Origin: an uncultured Kiloniellaceae bacterium
GTDB lineage: Bacteria > Pseudomonadota > Alphaproteobacteria > Kiloniellales > Kiloniellaceae
DNA: 64,000 bases
Reading direction: 5' to 3'
Assembly (NCBI GenBank): GCA_947493695.1
Contig: CANLSF010000001.1
Coordinates: 372,001-436,000, forward strand
The notes under the pieces are model-generated. The model had not been told where the DNA came from and searched no databases. It was given only the letters and a program-made list of their open reading frames with translations. Each line of letters opens with the position of its first letter. Within the stretch, counting starts at the first letter, position 1. Positions 17,727 through 26,188 of the stretch are shown in pieces. Both the position numbers and the translations under genes were made by a program.

Positions 17727-18980
17727 TTAGGCTCCTTCTGGTTGGGTCAATTCTCGCTCCAGGACCCGAGGGTCCTGCTTCCAGCGAGTCAGGAAATCTT
17801 CGGCAACCGCGCCGACCGTGAGTTCCTCAAGCCCTTGCTGAAGCGCAGCGACAACGGCTTTCGCCAATCCCTCGGACGTCACCTTGGGCGGCGGCAGGTG
17901 TTGACGCCAGTCTTCTTCCAGCGGGCCGAAGAGGGCGTTCAGGACTTTCACGCCGGAGCCATGAAACTCTCCGCGCAGGCACTGGCTGAGTGAATAGGCT
18001 GCCGCCTGGCTGGCCGAGGTCGAACCGTAGGCCGGCCAGTTCGAAAGCGCATAGACCGAGAGTAGATTTACCCAGGCACAGGCGCTGTTCACACCGTCTG
18101 CGCCGCGAAAGCGCATTCCCGGTCCAAAGGCCTGGATCAGCCGCAGCGGGCCAAAGTAATTCACTTCCATCTCGTCGCGTGCCGTCACGATCCCGTCCCG
18201 GTCCATCGCCCCACCTGCCCGCACGTGCTCAGCCGTGTTGATGAGGATATCGACCTTGCCGCCGATCTCACTGGCGAGCTCATTCACCGAGACCGTGTCG
18301 GTCACGTCGAGCGCCATGACCTCGACGTTGGGAATGGCCGCCAGACTGTCGGCACCTTTAAAGGGCCGCCAGGTCTCGGCGATCCCGACGAAGACCGTCG
18401 CGGCACCGGCTGAGGACACCGCCTGCGCCATTGCCTGCCCGAGCTGCGTGCGCCCATCGGTGATCAGAATCCGGCGAATTTTCGGATCGCAGGTCAATTC
18501 TCGCAGTTGCTTGTCATCGGTCATATTTGCCGTCTCCTGTTCCGGCAGCGCCATGAGAACCCCTTGGCCCGATTTGTCCGTGCGCGCGATCATGCGCACC
18601 CGCCCACCCTCGACGACATCGCCGTGAATATGCGCCAGCACTGGGATGCCGACGTCGAGCGCTATGGTGCCCACGCGCCAGGGCGTGCGCTCCCGGAAGT
18701 AAACGTTGGTGCTGGTCTGGATGGTGGTTTCAGCGATCAGTTGCCCACCCTCGGGCATGTCTCTCCAATTGAGATTCATGGACAGGCACTTGGGACAGGC
18801 TTCGCGCGGTGGATAGGTGACCGCCTCGCAGTCATCGCACTTCTGCAGAACGAAACGCCCTTCGGCGGCGGCGGCGGTAAAGCCCAGGGCGCGGCGACTG
18901 CGTGAAGTCGGGGGCAGAGTCGGCAGAACCGTGCGTTTTTGCGGATCCTTGCGCCGGGGGCGTTTGATCGCTTCGGTCAT
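17727..18980 (-). CDS. Zn-ribbon/OB-fold (DUF35-type) domain fused to a degenerate SDR domain
   Basis: 417 residues. The N-terminal part (about 35-150) has a rubredoxin-like Zn ribbon with Cys48, Cys51, Cys62 and Cys65 followed by an OB-fold, as in the small partners of SCP2-type thiolases (BbsA, ChsH2). After residue 165 an SDR Rossmann domain begins, but its cofactor motif is altered to TDGRTQLG. The YxxxK site is lost as well: Tyr318 is followed by Ser322 at the lysine position, or Gln325 in an alternative alignment. The fusion is therefore probably a scaffold or pseudo-enzyme SDR. It overlaps the thiolase stop (ATGA) directly upstream, which fits a complex with that protein. In benzylsuccinate degradation the OB-fold protein and the SDRs are separate polypeptides. 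Confidence 0.8.
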   Translation of the reverse strand: MTEAIKRPRRKDPQKRTVLPTLPPTSRSRRALGFTAAAAEGRFVLQKCDDCEAVTYPPREACPKCLSMNLNWRDMPEGGQLIAETTIQTSTNVYFRERTPWRVGTIALDVGIPVLAHIHGDVVEGGRVRMIARTDKSGQGVLMALPEQETANMTDDKQLRELTCDPKIRRILITDGRTQLGQAMAQAVSSAGAATVFVGIAETWRPFKGADSLAAIPNVEVMALDVTDTVSVNELASEIGGKVDILINTAEHVRAGGAMDRDGIVTARDEMEVNYFGPLRLIQAFGPGMRFRGADGVNSACAWVNLLSVYALSNWPAYGSTSASQAAAYSLSQCLRGEFHGSGVKVLNALFGPLEEDWRQHLPPPKVTSEGLAKAVVAALQQGLEELTVGAVAEDFLTRWKQDPRVLERELTQPEGA

Positions 18981-20164
18981 GCGCCGGGCCCCGCCAGTGC
19001 AGCAGCACCCGAACAGAGCCCGCGGTCGTAATTGATCATTCCGAAGCCTGAGACTACGGCTGTTTTCGCGTCTTTCACCTGACCGCCAAGCGCGGCACCC
19101 GTTACTTGCCGCAGAGCCTCGACCAACCCCAGATATCCGCCAGCGGCACCGGCCTGTCCGACCGAGAGCTGGCCGCCGGAGGTGTTGTGCGGGAAACTGC
19201 CGCCGTTGGTCAGATCGTGACCGCGCACAAAGTCCACCGCCTCACCTTTTTTGCAGAAGCCGAGATCTTCGAACTGCATCATGGAGATCACCGGATAGTC
19301 GTCGTAAGTCTCCAGCAGATCCACGTCCTCCGGTGCGATCCCTGCCATGGCCCAGAACTCATCCCGGTCCATTTCCCAGCCGCCGCGGATCTGGATCGGA
19401 TCATCGGGAAAGGCGTTGTGGCGTTCAATGGTCGAGAGAACCCTCACAGCAGGCAGACCGAGATCCTTGGCGGCGTCTTCACTCATGACCAGAAATGCCT
19501 CGGCCCCCGCGCAGGGCATGACGCAGTCGAAGAGCGCGATAGGATCGGAAATCGGCCGAGCCGAAACATATTGTTCCAGGCTCAAGGGCTTCTTCATCAG
19601 TGCGTGGGGAAACGCGAGCGCGTTGTCCCGCTGGGCCACGCAGATCTTGCCGAAGTCCTCCCGCGTCGCGCCATAGGTCTTCATGTATTGATCGGTCATC
19701 AGGGCGAAACTGGCGTTAGGGCCGCCGGAGCCGTAGGGATAGGAGGCATCCTGCGCGAAGCGGCTGAAGCTGGACAGCATCCGCCGGAAAGAATCCACAT
19801 GGTTCGCGTCGCCAGAGACGCAGGCCACCATGTCGGCATCGCCGCACTGAACCGCCCGCGCCGCCCGTCTCAAGCTCACCACGCCGGAAGCACCGCCCAT
19901 GGGAATGTGATCGAGCCAGCGCGGCGTGAGGCCCAGATGCTGAGTCAGACCCACCGCCGTGTCCGGGAAGAGCGTAAAGGAGGAAACACAAAAACCGTCG
20001 ATATCCTGCGGTGTGATTCCCGCCGTTCCCACCAGATCGCCCAGCGCCCGCGCGATCCACCAGTGCGCAGGTTCCGGAGAATATCGCTGATAGGGAATGG
20101 TGACCGGTACAGCGGCCACCACACCGTCATAGGCCTGCCGCTGCGCTCTGCCCCGCTGTGCCAT
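18977..20164 (-). CDS. Thiolase-fold protein (SCP2/Ltp2-like) without the usual nucleophile
   Basis: 395 residues of the acetyl-CoA acetyltransferase superfamily. Where thiolases have the nucleophilic Cys in a CxSG loop, this protein reads MGGASG (residues 89-94), without Cys. The usual GHP histidine motif is replaced in HNTSGGQLSVGQAG (326-339). Cys384 near the C-terminus remains. Such changes are known in the Ltp2-type retro-aldolases, which need a DUF35 OB-fold partner; the following gene encodes just such a domain. It is therefore either a retro-aldolase or an atypical thiolase for a CoA thioester. Start and stop overlap both neighbouring genes by four bases. Confidence 0.82.
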   Translation of the reverse strand: MAQRGRAQRQAYDGVVAAVPVTIPYQRYSPEPAHWWIARALGDLVGTAGITPQDIDGFCVSSFTLFPDTAVGLTQHLGLTPRWLDHIPMGGASGVVSLRRAARAVQCGDADMVACVSGDANHVDSFRRMLSSFSRFAQDASYPYGSGGPNASFALMTDQYMKTYGATREDFGKICVAQRDNALAFPHALMKKPLSLEQYVSARPISDPIALFDCVMPCAGAEAFLVMSEDAAKDLGLPAVRVLSTIERHNAFPDDPIQIRGGWEMDRDEFWAMAGIAPEDVDLLETYDDYPVISMMQFEDLGFCKKGEAVDFVRGHDLTNGGSFPHNTSGGQLSVGQAGAAGGYLGLVEALRQVTGAALGGQVKDAKTAVVSGFGMINYDRGLCSGAAALAGPGA

Positions 20165-21822
20165 CAGGCCACCGCCCGCTTTTTCAGGTGCCGGAGATCG
20201 AGCGTATCGTCGTGCGCGCGCAAGGTTTCGACCAGGGTTTTCAACTCACCGCGCTGCACCTTGTTCGTCGAGGTAAGCGGCAGAGACTCGACGAAAGCGA
20301 GATAGCCGGGCGCTTTGTAGTAGGCAAGTTGCTCAAGGGACCAGCGGGTAATATCCTCCGCCAGTTCCTGCGACTGCGTCCTCTCAAAATCCTCGGTCGG
20401 CACGACACAGACAAAAACCTCGTCACCCCGAACCTCATCGGGTGTCGCGGCAACAGCAACAGCCGCGACCTGCGGGTGACGCAGCAACACGCCCTCGACC
20501 TCGATAGCGGCGATGTTTTCGCCCGAACGGCGGATGACGTTCTTCTTGCGGTCGACAAAGGACAAGGTGCCATCACTATTGCGCTTTACGATGTCGCCGG
20601 TATGGAACCAGCCGTCGCGCCAGGCCTCATCGGTCGCAACGGGATCCTTCAGATAGCGATCAAAAAAACCGTAGCGCGGCTTCTCTCCCGAGCGCCGAAC
20701 CAGCAATTCGCCCGGTTCGTCAGAAGAGGCTTCACTGCCATCATCCAGTTCAATCCGGACCGCAATTTCCTCCTGCGGCCTGCCGAAGCAGCGTGTGCCG
20801 ATATGGCGGGGATCCTGTGCGGCGGCAACCACCGCCCCGTTGCCGGTTTCGGTCATGGCCCAGGCCTCGATCAGCGGAACCCCAAAACGCTCCTCAAAGG
20901 GGGCATGCAGGCGTTCTTCCACCCCGGCGCCAAAGCCGAAGCGCAGGGAGTGCGTCTTGTCGTCGTCGTCCGCTTCTGCCGACATCAGCATGGCCGGCAT
21001 CACACCAAGATAGTGCATCACCGTGGCCTTTGACTGGCGAACTGAGTCCCACCAGCTCCTGGGATGAAACCGATCCAGCACTGTCAGGCAACCGCCGACC
21101 GCAATCATGCCCATGGTAGAACAGGACAGAGCGTTCATGTGAAAGAGCGGCAGGGGTGTGATCATCCGTTCGCCCTCAAAAGTGAGGGCACAGTGCCCAC
21201 CGATGGAGCGATACCAGTGACCGCAGTTCAGAAAGTAGCTGTTGTTCAGAACGCAACCCTTGGGAAGGCCGGTAGTGCCGGAAGTATAGAGGAGCGCCGC
21301 TTCGTCATTAAAACCACTGTCGAGCGATGATGCGGGCTCCGGTGCCCTGGGCAACTTGTCATCAGGCCCGACGACCTGCAGGCCGAATTCCGCACTGGCT
21401 TTCGCGACATCCCGCTGGCGCGCCGCCAGAACCACAGCAAGGCACATTTCCGAATGCCCGACGAGGTACGCCAGCTCCGCGGCCCTCAGATCCGGATTGA
21501 TCGGCACGATGGAAACCCCAAGGCGGTTCAGTGCCAACCAATGCATCAAAAAACTTGGCCGGTTCTCCAGCAGCAATCCAACACGATGCCCCTTGCCGTA
21601 ACCGGCATGACGGTAGGCAACGAACAGACTCTCGATCAGGCCGGTCGCTTCACCGTAGGAGATTTCACCTGGGGAAATACCGTAGATGCCTGCGGTCTCG
21701 GACAAAACGTTAAAGAAAGGCCGATCGGGAAAAGCCTGCGCCGTCGCAGCGAAGAATGAATAGACATTCGCGAACCCTGCCGGATCCCGTAGCGTAACGC
21801 TGGTTTCTGTTTTGGATGTCAT
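20164..21822 (-). CDS. Acyl-CoA synthetase/AMP-dependent ligase (CaiC-like)
   Basis: 552 residues. Adenylation motifs are present: LLYTSGTTGLPKG (P-loop), YGFF-containing hinge, TGDIVKRN and DRKKNVIRRSGENI. The C-terminal catalytic lysine lies in LTSTNKVQRGELK. It activates a carboxylic acid to its CoA thioester with ATP. In the operon it sits between the dioxygenase genes and the thiolase-fold gene, so it may activate the oxidised acid for chain cleavage. The stop overlaps the thiolase start. The sequence is closest in feel to carnitine/crotonobetaine-CoA ligases, but the substrate is open. Confidence 0.86.
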   Translation of the reverse strand: MTSKTETSVTLRDPAGFANVYSFFAATAQAFPDRPFFNVLSETAGIYGISPGEISYGEATGLIESLFVAYRHAGYGKGHRVGLLLENRPSFLMHWLALNRLGVSIVPINPDLRAAELAYLVGHSEMCLAVVLAARQRDVAKASAEFGLQVVGPDDKLPRAPEPASSLDSGFNDEAALLYTSGTTGLPKGCVLNNSYFLNCGHWYRSIGGHCALTFEGERMITPLPLFHMNALSCSTMGMIAVGGCLTVLDRFHPRSWWDSVRQSKATVMHYLGVMPAMLMSAEADDDDKTHSLRFGFGAGVEERLHAPFEERFGVPLIEAWAMTETGNGAVVAAAQDPRHIGTRCFGRPQEEIAVRIELDDGSEASSDEPGELLVRRSGEKPRYGFFDRYLKDPVATDEAWRDGWFHTGDIVKRNSDGTLSFVDRKKNVIRRSGENIAAIEVEGVLLRHPQVAAVAVAATPDEVRGDEVFVCVVPTEDFERTQSQELAEDITRWSLEQLAYYKAPGYLAFVESLPLTSTNKVQRGELKTLVETLRAHDDTLDLRHLKKRAVA

Positions 21823-21832
21823 CGTCTTGCCA

Positions 21833-22312
21833 TCACACGAAAAGCTGGATGTTGCGATGCGGCGCGTCGCAGTTCACCAGATCGACACGCTTGCATCTGA
21901 TCTGCAGCTTACCTTCAACAACAGCGAGCTTGTGGCGCGCCCAACCCGCCAGCAGAGTCTGCTCGTCAAAGCGTGTCTCAACGTAATGGAAAGGCGTGTA
22001 GGTGCGATAGAGGTTTTCGTCGTGATTGATCTCATCGACAGCTGGCATCTGCAGCAGGTGCTGGCAACGGCTTTTCGGTTTCTGGGAAAAGGTCCGTTGG
22101 CCCTCAAGCCGCTGGACGCGCGTCCGTAGCAACAACCTGTCCTCGTACATCAGCGATGTGGTCAGATGCTCTTCCTCCTGATCCGGTTCCAAAGGCATCC
22201 AGTAGATACCATCCTCCGCAAAGAGATCCAGCCACTCCGGAAAACGGCGTTCGTCGATCATCCGGGCTTCGGCAATCACGAAATCAATCAAGTCCTGCGC
22301 TGTCGGGGTCAT
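21833..22312 (-). CDS. Aromatic-ring-hydroxylating dioxygenase beta subunit
   Basis: 159 residues of the NTF2-like beta-subunit family. It has the typical ARMIDERRFPEWLDLFAEDG helix and YWMPLE segment, then DRLLLRTRVQRL. It has no catalytic site of its own and stabilises the alpha3beta3 oxygenase. Its start overlaps the stop of the alpha-subunit gene as ATGA, consistent with stoichiometric synthesis. Confidence 0.9.
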   Translation of the reverse strand: MTPTAQDLIDFVIAEARMIDERRFPEWLDLFAEDGIYWMPLEPDQEEEHLTTSLMYEDRLLLRTRVQRLEGQRTFSQKPKSRCQHLLQMPAVDEINHDENLYRTYTPFHYVETRFDEQTLLAGWARHKLAVVEGKLQIRCKRVDLVNCDAPHRNIQLFV

Positions 22313-23658
22313 GCCGCAGACCCTTCTTTGCTGACTTCTTCTTCCGTATCGAGAGTCATGAACTTTTTCCAGGCGCGGAACTGATTGCGCATCTGGGCTT
22401 CGGTCGTCCCGTTATAGGTCGCGTTGGGCGTCTCGCTTTCAGCAGGATCGTAGAGCCGCTGCATATTAATCCACTGGTTGCCGTCGCTGGCGAGACCGGC
22501 CTGCGCCCGCTCGTACATTTCCAGATCGTCATGGCCGACGATGGAGGTCGGCGCATTGATCAGACGATTGTACATGGCTGTGCGCTCCAAGAGTTTGTCG
22601 GGCGCACCGACCAGACGAAAGATCCAGGATTCCACGAGTGTCTTATCGGCAGCAATCGGCTTGAAGAGCCGCAGGGACTGGATCGGTCCTTTAATCATCA
22701 TATTCGGAAAGTAGACGGTGTTGTGACGATTTTCGTCCAAAATAGCCTTCGCCCGTTCCTCGCCGTAGGCCTCCACCATCTTGTCGAAATAACCCTCGAT
22801 CGCCGAATAGTCGGAGTGGATCGAGTGATGAACGCCGGTATGACCGTGGCCGTTTTCCCAGGTGCGGATGCCCATATTCTCGAAAAACTCATAAGGCGAC
22901 ATGAAAGGCAGAATGCACTCCACCGCCATGGGCTTGGGACCGTCGCCGCCTTCCTGTTCCCAGATTTCCTTGACCGTACCCGCCGAGGATTCATGTGCAA
23001 CCATGGGATGGCAGGTGTCGGTCTGGTTCTCGACCAGCATTTTCCAGTTGCAATGATGCATGTAACGCAGGGGACTGCCCACGACTTCCAGACGTCCTTC
23101 CGGCGAACGGTCGATCATGTTGTCTAGACTGGAAAGAGAATCGCCGAAGAAGCTTTCGAAGTCAGGACCGGCATCGTTCATCTTGGCAAAGATGAAACCG
23201 CGATAGTTTTTCGAATGGGCCAGGGGCGTCATCCCCTTGCCCGCGCAGGATTCCGGCAGGCCGGTATTCTCGTAGCCCTTCTTCAACGGCACAGCCAGCA
23301 AACTGCCGTCAGTCTTGAAAGACCAGGCGTGGTAGGGACAGCGGAAGAACTTACCGGCATTCCCCTGACGGTCGATCACGACCTGCGTGCCTTTGTGTGG
23401 ACAGCGATTGAAGAGAACCCGGACCGAATTGTCCGTGTGGCGCACCATCAGGATCGGCTGCGTGCCGATCTCCGTCGCGCTGTAATCGCCCTTGTTGGGG
23501 ATCTGGCTTTCGTGACCGACATAAACCCAGGCATTGCGGAAGAGGTGTTCCATCTCGAGCGCAAAGACATCGGGACTGCGATAAAGATCGCGGTGGACTT
23601 CGCCTTCACGGAGTAGGCTGCGGACCTTATCTTTGAGTTCGATAGCTTGCGGGTTCAT
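22309..23658 (-). CDS. Rieske aromatic-ring-hydroxylating dioxygenase alpha subunit
   Basis: 449 residues. The Rieske [2Fe-2S] ligands are Cys86, His88, Cys107 and His110. The mononuclear iron site is seen in ENQTDTCHPMVAH: Asp214, His217 and His222, with a C-terminal Asp in the HDDLEMYERAQ segment. It uses O2 and electrons from the adjacent reductase to hydroxylate an aromatic ring. The substrate class (benzoate, anthranilate, salicylate or indoleacetate-like) cannot be assigned from sequence alone. Next to iorAB, an arylacetate or indole-derived acid is a reasonable hypothesis. Confidence 0.93.
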   Translation of the reverse strand: MNPQAIELKDKVRSLLREGEVHRDLYRSPDVFALEMEHLFRNAWVYVGHESQIPNKGDYSATEIGTQPILMVRHTDNSVRVLFNRCPHKGTQVVIDRQGNAGKFFRCPYHAWSFKTDGSLLAVPLKKGYENTGLPESCAGKGMTPLAHSKNYRGFIFAKMNDAGPDFESFFGDSLSSLDNMIDRSPEGRLEVVGSPLRYMHHCNWKMLVENQTDTCHPMVAHESSAGTVKEIWEQEGGDGPKPMAVECILPFMSPYEFFENMGIRTWENGHGHTGVHHSIHSDYSAIEGYFDKMVEAYGEERAKAILDENRHNTVYFPNMMIKGPIQSLRLFKPIAADKTLVESWIFRLVGAPDKLLERTAMYNRLINAPTSIVGHDDLEMYERAQAGLASDGNQWINMQRLYDPAESETPNATYNGTTEAQMRNQFRAWKKFMTLDTEEEVSKEGSAA

Positions 23659-23671
23659 ATTCCTTGCTCCG

Positions 23672-24637
23672 CTATAGATCGAGAACGAGTTTTGCCGAGT
23701 GCGCGCGGGACACGCAGATCTGCATCACCTTGCCGCTGGCCTTTTCGCTATCCGTCAAAACCACATCGCGATGATCCGGCTCGCCGGAAATCACATCGGT
23801 CTGACAAATCCCGCAATCGCCGCGCTGGCAGTCGTAAATCAGATCCTGTCCGGCTTCTTCCAGCACATCGATAATGCTCTTGCCCGCCGGTACCGTGAAG
23901 CTCTCGCCGGTTGAAGCGATTTCGATTTCGAAAGGCTGGTCGCCGGACTGGGGTAGCGGCGGTGTAAAGAGCTCGAAGTGGATACGTTCCTCCGGCCAGC
24001 CACGCTTCCGCGCGCTTGCCTGGACCGCCTCGATCATAGGCTTGGGTCCGCAGACATAGAGATGGCTCTTGGAGTCAACCTTCGACAAGAGAGTCTCGAC
24101 GTCTAGATGCCCCCCATTCAGATCGTCATAGTGCTCGACCAGTTTATCGCCCAGCAGCGCGCGCAACGGTTTAAGGAAGGCAAGACTTCCCTGCGCCCGA
24201 CCGGAGTAATGCAAACGGAAATCCTGTTTCCTCCCCAGAAGTTCGCTGGCCATGGAGGCAATCGGCGTGATCCCGATGCCACCGGCAATCAAAACAACAG
24301 GCGCGGCATCATCGCTCAGTGCGAAGTCGTTTTTCGGCAGGCTGATCGAAATCAGATCCCCCGGCTTGACGCCGTGCATAAAGGACGAGCCACCCTGCGA
24401 AGTTTCCTCCAGTCGCACGCCAAGCCAATAGGATGCTGCCCCCTTGTCCGGTTCAACCGAGGGGTCGAGATTGACCAGAGAATAGGGCCGGTCATCGCCG
24501 TTCGGAAGCCGCACGCGGATATGAGATCCGGGGCTATAGCCTGGTAGGTTTTCTCCGGAAGTTGAGGTCAACTCGAAAGAGCGCACCATCGGTGCTTCCT
24601 CAGTGACCGCAACGACCTTGAGTTCCAGATCGGACAT
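23672..24637 (-). CDS. PDR/VanB-type oxygenase reductase
   Basis: 321 residues. Order of domains: flavin-binding beta barrel with RPYSLVN (50-56), NAD(P) domain with GGIGITP (119-125) and YVCGPKPM, and a C-terminal plant-type [2Fe-2S] domain with Cys270, Cys275, Cys278 and Cys308. It passes electrons from NAD(P)H to the Rieske oxygenase encoded immediately downstream, making a two-component system without a separate ferredoxin. It starts directly at the iorB stop with no gap. Confidence 0.93.
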   Translation of the reverse strand: MSDLELKVVAVTEEAPMVRSFELTSTSGENLPGYSPGSHIRVRLPNGDDRPYSLVNLDPSVEPDKGAASYWLGVRLEETSQGGSSFMHGVKPGDLISISLPKNDFALSDDAAPVVLIAGGIGITPIASMASELLGRKQDFRLHYSGRAQGSLAFLKPLRALLGDKLVEHYDDLNGGHLDVETLLSKVDSKSHLYVCGPKPMIEAVQASARKRGWPEERIHFELFTPPLPQSGDQPFEIEIASTGESFTVPAGKSIIDVLEEAGQDLIYDCQRGDCGICQTDVISGEPDHRDVVLTDSEKASGKVMQICVSRAHSAKLVLDL

Positions 24638-26188
24638 TCAAGCCACCTCCGACTCGGGTCCGGTGAAACTCCGGATAGTATCCAGCGCGCCTGCAAGAGC
24701 CGTACCCTCGGTGTCCTGCAGAGCAGCTTCATGTAAGCGTCGCGCCCAGTCTGCCGCATCGCTGCGGCCTCGGACCAATTCGATCCCCTGCATCACTTTA
24801 TCGAACTTGCTGATGGAACGTTCGTGGGTATCGCTGTAGCCCTTGATCAGGCGACGGCAACGAGCGATCTCGACTGCAAGGTCATAATCGTCGCCTGCGC
24901 TGCGCGTCACGTTTGCCAGCCAGCGGCGGGTGTGTTCCATCTCAATTTCATGGCGCAGTAGTTTTCGGCGCCAGCGCCGCAAAGCCGATAGGACATAAAG
25001 CGAGAGGAAGCCGCGCAGGCTGTCGCTGCGGACACGCTTGCTTCCGGTAAAGAGCGACAGAAGCAGCCGGACAAGCTTTTTATCTTCAAAATTCCGACCA
25101 AAAAACGCCGGGAACAACCCAGCCAATTCCTCAACACGGGGATGCATGAACTCAGTGATGGTGACGATCTGCTCATCAGCCGCCGAAATATCGTCGCGGA
25201 CGCGCGAAAAGCGGCTTCCTCTCGACTTGAGATCCGCGACCCGGATCACATCCTGATAGCTCATGGCGGTCGCAAGGTATTTTGCAACAGCAGCCGTCAG
25301 ATTGTAGTCCCGCTGAGCGCCGTCGAGCCGTTTATCCAGATCCAGAATTTCATCCAGTCGATCAAGGTATTCTTCGCCGTACGCGCTATCCTGAAAATCG
25401 ATCACCCGGTTAAGCCCGGCGCGCAGTGTCTCCTGCAGCGCTTCAGGAAAAGTTCGCTCCGCTCGCTCTGTGAGCGCCTGATATCTTGTCCGCTCATCTG
25501 TCGAGCCGCCCTCAAGCAGAGGCAAAGGCTTTGGGTTCGCAGCGACCTCTTCCTGTCCATCTTCCGTCAGGCAATTAAAGGCCGCGTCGAATGCCCGCAG
25601 GCTCGCTTCGACACCCACGCCGCCTGAGCGGATCGCGTCTTCATAGGCCGCGCGCGGGAAAGGCAAAGCGCCTGAACCGGCGATCGCACCGAAAAGGCTC
25701 GCCGAAATTACGCTCCCATTTGCGGCTGCGACCTGGGCGAGGTCGGCCTTCAAAAACCGCTTAGCCGCGAGAGCCGCCGCAACCTCGACCGCCTGGGGAT
25801 CGTTAATTCCATCGCCGGGCCGCGACTTTTCCGCCACAGCCAAAGAACGATGGGTCGAGGCAATCAGGGTGGTCCGGTCAGGGGAAACCAGACCCCGTTG
25901 AATAGCCCGGCCGGCTTCCATCCATTCTGCGGCGACAACCAGATCCACATCGCCGGGTGTCGGCATCAAGGCCAGCACAGGCGCTTGCCCGCCTGCCTCG
26001 ATCATCTCGAGATAGTAGACGGTCGCGCCGGTCCTCTGGGCCACACCGGGGACCGAGGTTGCCTGAACCACCCAACCGCGCGATTCTGCCAGCGCGACCA
26101 GCCAGTTGGAAACAACACCACCTCCCTGGCCACCGATGGCCAGCACGGCAACACAGATCGGCCGGTCCTGGGAAAGCGGATCGCTCAT
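24638..26188 (-). CDS. iorB: Indolepyruvate oxidoreductase subunit B family protein, long form
   Basis: 516 residues. The first about 190 residues form the pyruvate:ferredoxin-oxidoreductase gamma-type domain (VAVLAIGGQGGGVVSNWL and QATSVPGVAQRTGATVYY). The C-terminal about 300 residues are mostly helical and match the DUF6537-type extension of long IorB proteins. With IorA it converts arylpyruvates such as indolepyruvate or phenylpyruvate into arylacetyl-CoA. Its start overlaps the iorA stop. Confidence 0.88.
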   Translation of the reverse strand: MSDPLSQDRPICVAVLAIGGQGGGVVSNWLVALAESRGWVVQATSVPGVAQRTGATVYYLEMIEAGGQAPVLALMPTPGDVDLVVAAEWMEAGRAIQRGLVSPDRTTLIASTHRSLAVAEKSRPGDGINDPQAVEVAAALAAKRFLKADLAQVAAANGSVISASLFGAIAGSGALPFPRAAYEDAIRSGGVGVEASLRAFDAAFNCLTEDGQEEVAANPKPLPLLEGGSTDERTRYQALTERAERTFPEALQETLRAGLNRVIDFQDSAYGEEYLDRLDEILDLDKRLDGAQRDYNLTAAVAKYLATAMSYQDVIRVADLKSRGSRFSRVRDDISAADEQIVTITEFMHPRVEELAGLFPAFFGRNFEDKKLVRLLLSLFTGSKRVRSDSLRGFLSLYVLSALRRWRRKLLRHEIEMEHTRRWLANVTRSAGDDYDLAVEIARCRRLIKGYSDTHERSISKFDKVMQGIELVRGRSDAADWARRLHEAALQDTEGTALAGALDTIRSFTGPESEVA

